Source: Cyclobacteriaceae bacterium (lineage in GTDB: Bacteria; Bacteroidota; Bacteroidia; Cytophagales; Cyclobacteriaceae). From it: a stretch of 64,000 bases of DNA. Within the stretch, counting starts at the first letter, position 1. Every line of letters starts with the position of its first letter. The stretch spans positions 1 through 64,000 of the forward strand of contig JALHRJ010000022.1 in NCBI GenBank assembly GCA_022841475.1. Reading direction: 5' to 3'. This document shows positions 7,646 through 15,783 of the stretch, piece after piece. Both the position numbers and the translations under genes were made by a program. Below the pieces are notes generated by a model that saw nothing but the letters and a program-made list of their open reading frames with translations, was not told where the DNA came from and did no database searches.

Positions 7646-8149
7646 ATGTATATCCCTTTTGAAGAATTAAGAGCAGAAAGCAGGGTATGGGTCTACCAGG
7701 GAACGCGGACATTGTCGGCTTCAGAGGAGCAAACAGTAACGAAGTTGCTGTACTCATTTTGTGCTCAATGGGCAACTCATGGACAGCCATTGAAAACTTC
7801 ATTTAGGATTGAGAAAGGTCAATTTATAGTTATGGCGGTGGATGAAGACTTCCACAATCCAAGCGGTTGCTCGATTGACAGTTCGGTAGGGGTGCTAAGA
7901 CAAATCCAATCAGCCATTGGAGTTGATTTTTTGGATCGGTCGGTAGTTGCTTTTTTGTTAAATAATCAGGTAACACTGGTTCCGCTTACGGAAATAAAAG
8001 CAGCTTTTACTTCTGGTCGGCTACATTCCAATTCAATTACACTAAATACCCTGGCCGTCACCAAGAGTGAATTTGATTTGCATTGGCAAATTCCTGTAGA
8101 AAAGTCGTGGATGGTAAAATATTTACCTAAAACAACGTTAAGCCAATAG
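7646..8149 (+). CDS. Conserved Bacteroidota protein of unknown function
   Basis: A 167-residue soluble protein without a signal peptide or membrane helix. It has the pattern of a small alpha/beta domain (VWVYQ near 13-17; FIVMAVDEDF about 65-74; SGCSIDSSV about 78-86). Similar proteins in Bacteroidota are often labelled 'ABC transporter ATPase', but no Walker A or ABC signature is present, so I reject that name. It lies 40 nt after the CCG protein and 39 nt before the PorE-like lipoprotein, on the same strand. The context suggests an electron-transfer or envelope link but does not prove one. Confidence 0.7.
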   Translation: MYIPFEELRAESRVWVYQGTRTLSASEEQTVTKLLYSFCAQWATHGQPLKTSFRIEKGQFIVMAVDEDFHNPSGCSIDSSVGVLRQIQSAIGVDFLDRSVVAFLLNNQVTLVPLTEIKAAFTSGRLHSNSITLNTLAVTKSEFDLHWQIPVEKSWMVKYLPKTTLSQ

Positions 8150-8188
8150 CATTTAATTTTTTGTAATTTTAGGGTCTTGAAAGATATT

Positions 8189-10207
8189 ATGGGTGTGAGA
8201 TTTCTTTTCGTTGTAACAGCGTTGATTCTACTGGCTGGCTGTAGTGCCGAAAAAAAGGCCATGAAGTCTTTTCGCTACGGAAAGTATGAGAGTGTAATAG
8301 ATTATTACAAAGGCATTTCGCGTAAAGATCCAAACAACGGAAAAGCCAACTACTACATTGCCGAGTCTTATCGCCTTTCGAATCGCATCAAGGAGTCAGA
8401 ACCATTCTATGCCAAAGCCGGAGGAAAGGGTGTGAATTCGGATTCTGTAAAACTATACTACGCCAAATCTTTACAGGCTAATTCAAAGTATGATGAAGCG
8501 CGCTCGGTGCTAGAAGAATTGGAAAGTGACACGAAAGATGAGAAGATGAAAGACAGAGCCCGGGTGGAATTGGATGGCATCAATTATCTCGACAAGCTTG
8601 CACAGAAGAAAAGTTATTACAAAATAAAAAATCTGGAGGCAATCAATACCCCCTTCACGGAATATGCCCCTGTATATTCGAATAACGAACTATACTTTAC
8701 ATCTTCGCGAAGCAATGCAAAAATTTATGAAGCTACGGGCACGCCCTTCACAGATCTTTATAAGGCAGAGACAAATGGTGCGAATGTTAACGTCAATACG
8801 ATTGCACCTTTGCCTGGTTTTATCAACGAATCAAATATCAACGAAGGTTGCATAACATTTACACCCGATGGCAAGACCATGATTTTTGCCAAAGGAAATA
8901 ATGGCAGGCGCAAAGGGGCTATGGATGTGGATTTGTATTTGTCACGCTTTCGCAACGGTGAGTGGTCAGAGCCAACGCCTATAAACATTAATCAACCGGA
9001 TGCATGGGAATCTACTCCGGCTATGAGCCCCGATGGAAGAACGCTTTATTTCTCTTCGAACCGTAAGGGTGGATTTGGCGGACTTGACATTTACTCTGCT
9101 CAAATGGATGGCCGCGGACGTTTCGGAAGAGTAAGAAACCTGGGTCCGGAAATTAATACCGCTGGGTCTGAGTTATTTCCTTATGTGTCGGAGAATGGTA
9201 AACTCTATTTTTCGTCTGATACACATCCCGGCTACGGCATGCTGGATATCTTTGTCGTTAATCGGGCCAATGGTAAAACGGTGGTGGAAAATCTAGGACA
9301 ACCAGTAAACTCACCCGCTGATGATTTCGGGATGTTTTTGTTTAAGCCCGATCGCGGATTTTTTACATCCAATCGCGATGGCGGCAAAGGGGATGATGAT
9401 ATCTACACCTTTGTGAATGAAGACCCAAACCTGAAAGTTGTTAACTACTATTTGCAGGGTATTACCTATATGATTCGCAAAGACAGTACCCGTGAGATTC
9501 TCCCCAATACCATGGTGTCCTTACTCGATGCAGAGGGGGAAGTTATGCAGGATTTTGTCACGGGTAATGATGGTAAGTTCCTATTCCGGGTATACGAAAA
9601 TGAAGATTATACCTTACTGGGTGAGACTGATGGATTTATCACCAAGCGACAGAACTACACAACCGTTGGAAAATCGGTGCCGTTGGAGTCTTTGAAAGAG
9701 TTGGTGACTACGATTACACTTGATACTATTCTGGTGCTGGATCGCAAAGAACGAAATAAGATCTTTGTGTTAGAGAATATCTACTTTGACTACAATGAAT
9801 CCTACATCCGTGCCGATGCTGCTAAAGAATTGGATAAACTGGTGACATTACTCAATGATAACAGTGATCTTAAAATTGAAATGGGGTCGCATACGGATAG
9901 TGTCGCATCGGATGCCTATAATATTGAGCTTTCACAACGCAGAGCCGAGTCAACTGTAACCTATTTGATTAAAAAAGGAATAGATCCCGCACGTTTAGTG
10001 GCTAAAGGGTATGGCGAATCGAAACCCATTGCGCGTAATACCAATCCTGATGGAAGCGATAACCCAGACGGTCGTCAACGCAACCGCAGAACTGAATTCA
10101 AGATTCTGGAAATCGGTGCGCTGATTAAGAAAGATGGCGAGGATGATGATGAGCGATATTTCCGCAACGAGTTAAAGAAGAATGAGAATGACAATGACAA
10201 TGATTAA
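8189..10207 (+). CDS. OmpA-family lipoprotein with TPR, beta-propeller and regulatory-like domain (PorE-like)
   Basis: Outer-membrane lipoprotein of 672 residues. It has a signal peptide with lipobox LAGC in the first 20 residues, TPR-like helices (about 25-130), PD40/WD40 propeller blades with TPDGK and SPDGRTLYFSS-type motifs (about 155-410), a carboxypeptidase-regulatory-like beta domain (about 415-510) and a C-terminal OmpA peptidoglycan-binding domain. The latter includes SHTDSVASD and QRRAESTVTYL with a GYGES loop (about 525-645). This order equals that of PorE, a peptidoglycan-anchored part of the type IX secretion system; paralogues of other function exist in Bacteroidota. I chose the ATG at 8189 because it opens the signal peptide; a TTG lies four codons upstream. 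The C-terminus is an acidic Asp/Asn-rich tail. Confidence 0.85.
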   Translation: MGVRFLFVVTALILLAGCSAEKKAMKSFRYGKYESVIDYYKGISRKDPNNGKANYYIAESYRLSNRIKESEPFYAKAGGKGVNSDSVKLYYAKSLQANSKYDEARSVLEELESDTKDEKMKDRARVELDGINYLDKLAQKKSYYKIKNLEAINTPFTEYAPVYSNNELYFTSSRSNAKIYEATGTPFTDLYKAETNGANVNVNTIAPLPGFINESNINEGCITFTPDGKTMIFAKGNNGRRKGAMDVDLYLSRFRNGEWSEPTPININQPDAWESTPAMSPDGRTLYFSSNRKGGFGGLDIYSAQMDGRGRFGRVRNLGPEINTAGSELFPYVSENGKLYFSSDTHPGYGMLDIFVVNRANGKTVVENLGQPVNSPADDFGMFLFKPDRGFFTSNRDGGKGDDDIYTFVNEDPNLKVVNYYLQGITYMIRKDSTREILPNTMVSLLDAEGEVMQDFVTGNDGKFLFRVYENEDYTLLGETDGFITKRQNYTTVGKSVPLESLKELVTTITLDTILVLDRKERNKIFVLENIYFDYNESYIRADAAKELDKLVTLLNDNSDLKIEMGSHTDSVASDAYNIELSQRRAESTVTYLIKKGIDPARLVAKGYGESKPIARNTNPDGSDNPDGRQRNRRTEFKILEIGALIKKDGEDDDERYFRNELKKNENDNDND

Positions 10208-10239
10208 AGAGTCATTCATTTTCTCTGAAATCATTTAGT

Positions 10240-10749
10240 TTAGGATCCTTGTGGGGGTGTCCTTCTTTTCATCACCAAGCTGTCGGGTGGGTAAGTTGCC
10301 TTCAGCGAATCCATCTGATGTTCAGCCCACCTAACAATCAACGCCCGCTGTTCATTCGTTAAGTTGGCTTCGGGATGCAAGCCAAGGTACGTATAGGAGG
10401 CCAAAGGCATTTCACCTTCTTTTACCATTTCAATCACTTCTTCTAATTTATGATTTTGAACGGCAATGGGAAGTTGTGTAAAGGTTGATAAATTAAGTTT
10501 TCTTTTTCCTTCATTGACATGATCCGCAAGCCACCAGCCCATCGGTTGCACTTCAGCATACCAGGGGTAAATTGTTTTGTTACTATGACAATCGTTGCAG
10601 GCAGATTGAAAAATTGAATTTACCTGCAAGGGAACGTGATATTTTGTTGAAATATCATGGGTGCGATCATCTGAAACATTTTTGGCGGGCCGGATAAATT
10701 GAATTAATACAAGTATACCCAGCACTGCGAGAAGTATTTTCTTTTTCAT
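10240..10749 (-). CDS. Haem-binding domain protein (Haem_bd family)
   Basis: A 169-residue periplasmic protein anchored by an N-terminal hydrophobic segment (3-18). It has one c-type haem site, CNDCH (residues 51-55), followed by NKTIYPWY, and a Met-containing segment (EGEMPLASYTYLGLHP) likely to provide the distal haem ligand, as in the Haem_bd family. Last gene of the sigma-factor operon, 62 nt after the Spy-like gene. Role probably in redox sensing or electron transfer under the stress sensed by the sigma factor (inference). Confidence 0.85.
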   Translation of the reverse strand: MKKKILLAVLGILVLIQFIRPAKNVSDDRTHDISTKYHVPLQVNSIFQSACNDCHSNKTIYPWYAEVQPMGWWLADHVNEGKRKLNLSTFTQLPIAVQNHKLEEVIEMVKEGEMPLASYTYLGLHPEANLTNEQRALIVRWAEHQMDSLKATYPPDSLVMKRRTPPQGS

Positions 10750-10811
10750 AAGGAGGTGTAGTGTGTTTGGATTAAAAAGCTATTTAATGTTTGCAGAAAT
10801 CTTCGTTATAA

Positions 10812-11201
10812 TTATTTGACTTCCTTATCTTTTCGCCCTCTTCGATGAAATTCCTGCAATTTTTTTAACTGGTCTTCCCGCAAGATTGGTTTAATATCTT
10901 CCTCAAAAGAATTGATTACACTGCGCACCTTATTATCAGTTTCCATCTGCAGGCTATCAATGCGCGCCATGGTTTCTATCATCAGTGGTCTCATTTGTTT
11001 GGCTTGCAATGAATCAGCATTTGCTTCTTTCAAAATCCGTTGCATGAATGCCTCTTTGCCATCTTGTCGCCCGTTAGCAGAAGGCTTGCCACCTCTGCGG
11101 GTTTGTTTGCCCCATAGACCAACCCCCAATGCACCTATCAATATTCCAATGATCAGGGTGATGGTGATCATCAATAAAGCTCTCTTCCTATCCGTTGTCA
11201 T
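10812..11201 (-). CDS. Spy/CpxP/CnrX-like membrane-anchored periplasmic protein
   Basis: 129 residues: one N-terminal transmembrane anchor (about 8-30), a short basic linker (about 31-48), then a helical periplasmic domain. The domain ends in LREDQLKKLQEFHRRG, which is close to the LTxxQ-type repeats of Spy/CpxP and the heavy-metal sensor CnrX. It starts 2 nt after the anti-sigma stop. The role suggested by the context is periplasmic stress sensing or chaperoning that feeds the anti-sigma factor. Low sequence complexity makes the family call moderate. Confidence 0.65.
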   Translation of the reverse strand: MTTDRKRALLMITITLIIGILIGALGVGLWGKQTRRGGKPSANGRQDGKEAFMQRILKEANADSLQAKQMRPLMIETMARIDSLQMETDNKVRSVINSFEEDIKPILREDQLKKLQEFHRRGRKDKEVK

Positions 11202-11203
11202 AA

Positions 11204-11623
11204 TTACTTAATTAGATTTTCGTACAAATCAATTGAGAAAACATCTTCTGTTGTTTCCTGCTCTAATCCAAAGATTCCTTTCAAGGTTAGTTGGTCAGTC
11301 AACAGCATGTTGGAAACCAGCAAGGCTACCAACACACCCACTAACAAGACCTGATATTTCTTAAAAAAGAAAAAGATCAGATAGTCAATTTGCTGAGTTC
11401 GTTGTTTAATCATATTCATAATGCGCTCGGCAAAAAATGGCCCAAACGAATCGGGCTCCGTACGCAACAGCATGGTACGGATCTTTTGATATTGATCGCT
11501 TTGCTGACGGATTGCCGGGTTGTTCTGGATAACCTCTGCAAGCGTATCCCGTTCTCTGGCAGAGACTGGCGCATCCCACGATCGCAGCAGAAGTTCTTCG
11601 TGTTCAGAAAAATGATCGTTCAT
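11204..11623 (-). CDS. Putative anti-sigma factor, single-pass membrane protein
   Basis: 139 residues with a cytoplasmic N-terminus (about 1-85), one transmembrane helix (about 89-108) and a short periplasmic tail. No zinc-binding HxxxCxxC motif is visible. The call rests mainly on position: its ATG overlaps the sigma-factor stop by 4 nt (ATGA-type coupling), the usual sigma/anti-sigma arrangement. Confidence 0.7.
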   Translation of the reverse strand: MNDHFSEHEELLLRSWDAPVSARERDTLAEVIQNNPAIRQQSDQYQKIRTMLLRTEPDSFGPFFAERIMNMIKQRTQQIDYLIFFFFKKYQVLLVGVLVALLVSNMLLTDQLTLKGIFGLEQETTEDVFSIDLYENLIK

Positions 11624-12156
11624 GGTCTTAATTTTTTAGTTAAAGACAATCGTAATTTTTGTTGGGCCCTTGCTAATCGCGATAGTGCAGTGCCAAGGGG
11701 TATCTCCAATATTCCTGCCGTTTCTTCCGTGGAATAACCCTCTATCAGGCGCAAGGTGGCTACCGCTCGAAAATCAGGATCCAGTTTATCAAAGGCATAC
11801 TGAAGATGCTCTTTCAAATCGAGAGTCTCTTCAATTCCTTTTATTCCATCAGCAGCTTCCATTGAGGCGTATCTTGAAGCTGTTCTTTTTCTTTTTTTAA
11901 GTTCATTCAGCGATAAGTTGATCGCGATCCGTACCAGGTAGGTGCTTACTTTTGATTCACCTCTGAATTTATTCAAAGCATCATAAAACCGAATAAACAC
12001 TTCTTGCCCTACATCTTCGGCTTCGGGGGTTGTCCCTAAAAGCGAACGAATAACCCCCGCTACCTGACCTTCATGCCGCACGACAAGCGTTTTAAAGGCC
12101 GCCATATCGCCCTCTTTAGATTTCTCTATTAATACCTCGTCATCTGGCTGATCCAT
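11620..12156 (-). CDS. ECF-type RNA polymerase sigma factor
   Basis: A 178-residue sigma-70 family factor of the extracytoplasmic-function group. Region 2 (about 20-90) includes AEDVGQEVFIRFYDALNKFRG for core binding and -10 recognition. Region 4 (about 120-172) is a helix-turn-helix with EGYSTEETAGILEIPLGTALSRLARA. No region 3 or 1 is present. It heads a four-gene operon with an anti-sigma, a Spy-like and a haem protein, which suggests an envelope, metal or redox stress regulon. Confidence 0.93.
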   Translation of the reverse strand: MDQPDDEVLIEKSKEGDMAAFKTLVVRHEGQVAGVIRSLLGTTPEAEDVGQEVFIRFYDALNKFRGESKVSTYLVRIAINLSLNELKKRKRTASRYASMEAADGIKGIEETLDLKEHLQYAFDKLDPDFRAVATLRLIEGYSTEETAGILEIPLGTALSRLARAQQKLRLSLTKKLRP

Positions 12157-12302
12157 GGTTTAATGTATGAAATCCAACTGAGTTTTTATATTAGACACCG
12201 GTGGTTGAAAAAATATTCCCATTTCAAATATTTTCTTTTAAGCTAGTGGTCAAATCTGAAGAATTTCAGAATTTCCAAAACTTAACTAACATTGCCGGTT
12301 CT

Positions 12303-12827
12303 ATGGAGCGATTAATTGTAGATATGGATGATGTACTGGCAGATGCAACGGGGCAGTTCATCAATTATTACGAAAGAGAGTTTGGCATTCGGGTGCCACG
12401 TGAGTCGATGAATCATAAGGATGAAATGGAGCGGTTTCCGGACAACCATGATGCCGTCTATAATTTTACTTTTCGCAAGGACTTTTTCAGAACGATGGAT
12501 GTGAACCCTTACAGCCAGGAAGTGATGAAAGAGCTCAATGCTCACTATGAGGTATTCATTGTGTCATCCGCCATGGAGTTCCCCAACTCCTTACCTGAAA
12601 AACTGGAATGGCTGAATGAGCACTTTCCTTTCCTGCACTGGAAACAATTCGTTTTTTGTGGAAGAAAGAACATCGTACATGGCGACTACATGATTGACGA
12701 TCTTCCGCACAATCTTGAAACATTTAATGGGGAGAAGTTGCTGTTCTCGGCCCCGCACAATTTGCAGTTCAATCAATTTAAACGAGTGAGTGGCTGGCGA
12801 GAGGTAGGTGAGTTGCTATTGAAGTAA
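12303..12827 (+). CDS. 5'(3')-deoxyribonucleotidase (NT5C family, HAD superfamily)
   Basis: A 174-residue HAD phosphatase that removes the 5' or 3' phosphate of deoxyribonucleotides. The HAD nucleophile motif VDMDDVLAD is at residues 5-13 (Asp7, Asp9), the Ser motif in VFIVSSAM near 82-89, and the acidic motif DYMIDDLPHN near 121-130. This matches the NT5C family in Bacteroidota. The open frame extends upstream to 12201, but the ATG at 12303 places the HAD motif at the N-terminus as in the family. Confidence 0.87.
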   Translation: MERLIVDMDDVLADATGQFINYYEREFGIRVPRESMNHKDEMERFPDNHDAVYNFTFRKDFFRTMDVNPYSQEVMKELNAHYEVFIVSSAMEFPNSLPEKLEWLNEHFPFLHWKQFVFCGRKNIVHGDYMIDDLPHNLETFNGEKLLFSAPHNLQFNQFKRVSGWREVGELLLK

Positions 12828-12842
12828 TAACCTTATAAGAAA

Positions 12843-12882
12843 AGCCACAGATTCACAGATTAAATTCTATGAATCTGTGGCT
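12843..12882. terminator. Bidirectional terminator hairpin
   Basis: Perfect 13-bp stem AGCCACAGATTCA / TGAATCTGTGGCT with a 14-nt loop, between the convergent nucleotidase and peptidase genes. A- and T-rich flanks on both sides fit use in both directions. Confidence 0.75.
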
Positions 12883-12888
12883 AAAATT

Positions 12889-15714
12889 CTAATATCCCTT
12901 CGTAATTCCCTTTTCAAGGGCCGGCACACCCTCTTTCATCCAGAGGGGTAACGTGGAGTCTTTAAGATAATGGTCAAAGAATTGTTTCATTCGGATTTGA
13001 AAGTCCATCCGGTTCTCGCGTTTCACAGGCCAATGCGGCTCGCCATTGTAGTTGAGCATCCACACAGGTTTATCCAATCTGCGCATGGCCATGTACATTT
13101 CAATTCCCTGATACCATGGCACAGCTCCGTCAGCATCGTTGTGTAAAAGTAGCAACGGAGTTTTTATTTTATCCGCAAAGAAGATGGGTGAGTTTTCAAT
13201 GTAGAGCATGGGTTTTTCCCACAGACTTCCACCCAAGCGCGTTTGCGATTTTTCATACTGAAACATCCGACTCATTCCGCTCTCCCAACGGATTCCTCCA
13301 TAGGCGCTGATCATGTTGGCAACGGGGGCTCCGGCTTCAGCCGCTTTAAACATATCGGTGCGGGTGAGCATATAGGCAATTTGATATCCGCCCCAGCTAT
13401 GGCCCTGGATACCAATATTTTTTTCATCAACAAAACCTTTGGCGATAAGTTGAGTTACGCCCGGCATAATACAGTTTTGTGCACTCTCTCCGGGAAATCC
13501 GATTTTATAAATGATATCCGGAACAAAAACCAAGTACCCATCACTCACATAGGTTGTGCGATTGATGGCCGAGCGAAGTGGATTGGGTGTGATATGGCCG
13601 TGTAGGTTATCACTTTCCCGCTCATAGAAATACACAATCATCGGGTACTTCTTTTTCGGATCGAAGTTTTCTGGCTTGTAGAGTAACCCGGTAAGCGGAA
13701 TATTATCCAACGAAGTCCAACTCATCAATTCTACACTGCCCCAGAAATAATTTTTCATTTGAGGATTGGCATCGCTGATTCTCTTCGGTGCTGATAAATT
13801 CAAGTCAGAGACCCACACATCTGGAAACTCGCGGAAACTTTCGCGGGTGAATAAAATCTGGTTCGCTTGTTTGGCTTTTGTCACTCCCGCAAAACGGTAA
13901 TCATCCATTAAAAGCTTGGTTAGCTTTCCGTCTTTCAGAGAAAGCTTGTAATAGCCGGAGGCTTTCGTTGTTTCGTTGAATGCGGAAAGTAATAGTTCTT
14001 TAGATGGATCGATGAAGCGTTCTTCTGCGTCAAGACCAAAGTAGCGGAATACAATTTTTTCCTGACGTCCTACTTTAGTGAGATTGACAGGGGTTTTGTT
14101 GTTGGAGGGATCAAATGCCCAAAGGTCATAGCGGTCATAAACTATTAACAGTTGGTCATCTTTCGTCCAACCTGCCGCTCCATAACTGTTGGGATAGTCC
14201 GGATGATCATCTTCTTCATCAGCAAATTTTGCTTTAACACCTTGATTAAGTTTTGTTGTGCGGTCTGTTGCAATGGAATAAGAGAACCAGGCTGTATCCG
14301 GTAGGCTGAACCAATACACAAAGTTTGCTATAGGCGATAAACTTGCGTTGCCTTTTATTTTTGTTGCTATTTGTTTGCGTGATCGATCCTGCATGTTATA
14401 TACATAGAGATCCGTGAAGGAGGATCCTTCCCATGTAATAGCTTTGCGATAAGGAACATTAGTTTTGCCTAAAAAGATGCCAGCGTTTCCTTCATTCCCC
14501 AGATCCACCGCAGGAACTTCGCGGTCCGCGAGTTGGATAAGTTCTTTGTTGGCAAGATTAATTGCTGCCAGGTAGGAACGCTTCTTTTCATTTTCTAACT
14601 GCCGGTTTTGTTGCGGATAGATATAATCATCATCACCACGCCAAACCTCTACACTCACAATTTCTTCGGGTAACAACGTGGTGTCTTGCACAATGGGTTG
14701 AGGAGCCGAGCCAAAAAATAATTTACTGCCATCTTTTGAGAACAGCGGTGTGTAATGTTCACTTACAATCCAATTTTGCGGAATGCCCAGTGAGGTTTCT
14801 ACATCGAGTAATTGAGCGGATACGAGATCTTTTTTCCAATGATAAAGTTTAAAATGGCGTAACAAAACTTTGGTTGTATCAGTATCTACCAGAAACGCTG
14901 CCTGTGTGCCATCTTCACTGATTGAAAGCCCTTTATATTTAAATTTAGCTTTGCCCTCATGCAGAGTCTTGAGTTCTTCCGTTTGAAGATCATACCAATA
15001 TACCCCTGCTTTCAGAGTTGAGTCGTTGCCTGAGGAAGTGAACAACAAGCCTTGTCCATATTTTGCAATCGCATAGTCCTTGACAAAACCGAACTGTTTT
15101 TCCTTGCCCTCAGCAAAATTTCTGACAACCAGGGTATAGCCATTATCATCAGAATTCTTTTTTGTTTTCTTGGGCTTTTTGCCGGGATCAGGGTTTGGGG
15201 CTTCACCGGTTTTTGGTTTTTCTTCTTTCTTTGCTTCCAACTGATAAGCCAAGACGCCACCTGACTTTTCAGGAACTTTAAATGATTTTACATCAGCAAT
15301 TTTCTCAGTCTTACGAGTGGTAAAAGAATAGATGCCCAAAGAATCCTTTGGCATGTCTTCTTTTTTCTTTTTCTGTCTGCGCAGGTCTTTTACAAGTTTT
15401 TGTTGAGGCTTGATTTTAAATATGGCAAAACGACTGTCAAATGTAAGTGTGATTTCAGAAGCTCGTTTAACAGAATCCTGAGCACTGGTTTTAATATTAT
15501 GTAAAATTAACTTTCCGTCTCCGTCTTGAGGATTTAGGGTAAAGGCTGCAAAGTTTCCATCAGGAGTTAGCGCCTTGTACGGAATTTCTTTCCAACTATC
15601 GTAGACAGTATGACTGAGAGGTTTCTTTGCAATAGGTGTATTGTTCTTCTTTTGAGCAACAAGTTGACCTAATGTGATGCTGGTCAAAAGAAACGTAATT
15701 ATAAGCCGATACAT
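12889..15714 (-). CDS. Exported S9-family (prolyl oligopeptidase-type) serine peptidase
   Basis: A 941-residue periplasmic peptidase with a signal peptide (MYRLIITFLLTSITLGQLVA). The large N-terminal part (about 25-660) has beta-propeller-like repeats. The C-terminal alpha/beta-hydrolase domain carries the Ser nucleophile in GIQGHSWGGY (about 768-777), the Asp in HNDADGAVPW (about 857-866) and the His in GEPHWPVK (about 892-899). Between about residues 150 and 200 there is a Lys/Pro/Glu-rich low-complexity insert. I chose the ATG at 15714 for the signal peptide; the open frame reaches 15777. Substrate specificity (dipeptidyl, acylaminoacyl) is not readable. Confidence 0.9.
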   Translation of the reverse strand: MYRLIITFLLTSITLGQLVAQKKNNTPIAKKPLSHTVYDSWKEIPYKALTPDGNFAAFTLNPQDGDGKLILHNIKTSAQDSVKRASEITLTFDSRFAIFKIKPQQKLVKDLRRQKKKKEDMPKDSLGIYSFTTRKTEKIADVKSFKVPEKSGGVLAYQLEAKKEEKPKTGEAPNPDPGKKPKKTKKNSDDNGYTLVVRNFAEGKEKQFGFVKDYAIAKYGQGLLFTSSGNDSTLKAGVYWYDLQTEELKTLHEGKAKFKYKGLSISEDGTQAAFLVDTDTTKVLLRHFKLYHWKKDLVSAQLLDVETSLGIPQNWIVSEHYTPLFSKDGSKLFFGSAPQPIVQDTTLLPEEIVSVEVWRGDDDYIYPQQNRQLENEKKRSYLAAINLANKELIQLADREVPAVDLGNEGNAGIFLGKTNVPYRKAITWEGSSFTDLYVYNMQDRSRKQIATKIKGNASLSPIANFVYWFSLPDTAWFSYSIATDRTTKLNQGVKAKFADEEDDHPDYPNSYGAAGWTKDDQLLIVYDRYDLWAFDPSNNKTPVNLTKVGRQEKIVFRYFGLDAEERFIDPSKELLLSAFNETTKASGYYKLSLKDGKLTKLLMDDYRFAGVTKAKQANQILFTRESFREFPDVWVSDLNLSAPKRISDANPQMKNYFWGSVELMSWTSLDNIPLTGLLYKPENFDPKKKYPMIVYFYERESDNLHGHITPNPLRSAINRTTYVSDGYLVFVPDIIYKIGFPGESAQNCIMPGVTQLIAKGFVDEKNIGIQGHSWGGYQIAYMLTRTDMFKAAEAGAPVANMISAYGGIRWESGMSRMFQYEKSQTRLGGSLWEKPMLYIENSPIFFADKIKTPLLLLHNDADGAVPWYQGIEMYMAMRRLDKPVWMLNYNGEPHWPVKRENRMDFQIRMKQFFDHYLKDSTLPLWMKEGVPALEKGITKGY

Positions 15715-15783
15715 AGTGAAGATATTTAATGAATTAGGAAAGATTTTAAAATAATGAAAAGTAATCACTACAATCAACTGTAA

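Noticed and set aside
7646..8149. ABC transporter ATPase label for the 167-aa protein
   Set aside because: No Walker A, signature or Walker B motif is present in the sequence.
13243..13605. Plus-strand 120-residue frame inside the S9 peptidase
   Set aside because: Antisense to the catalytic domain; no signal or domain.
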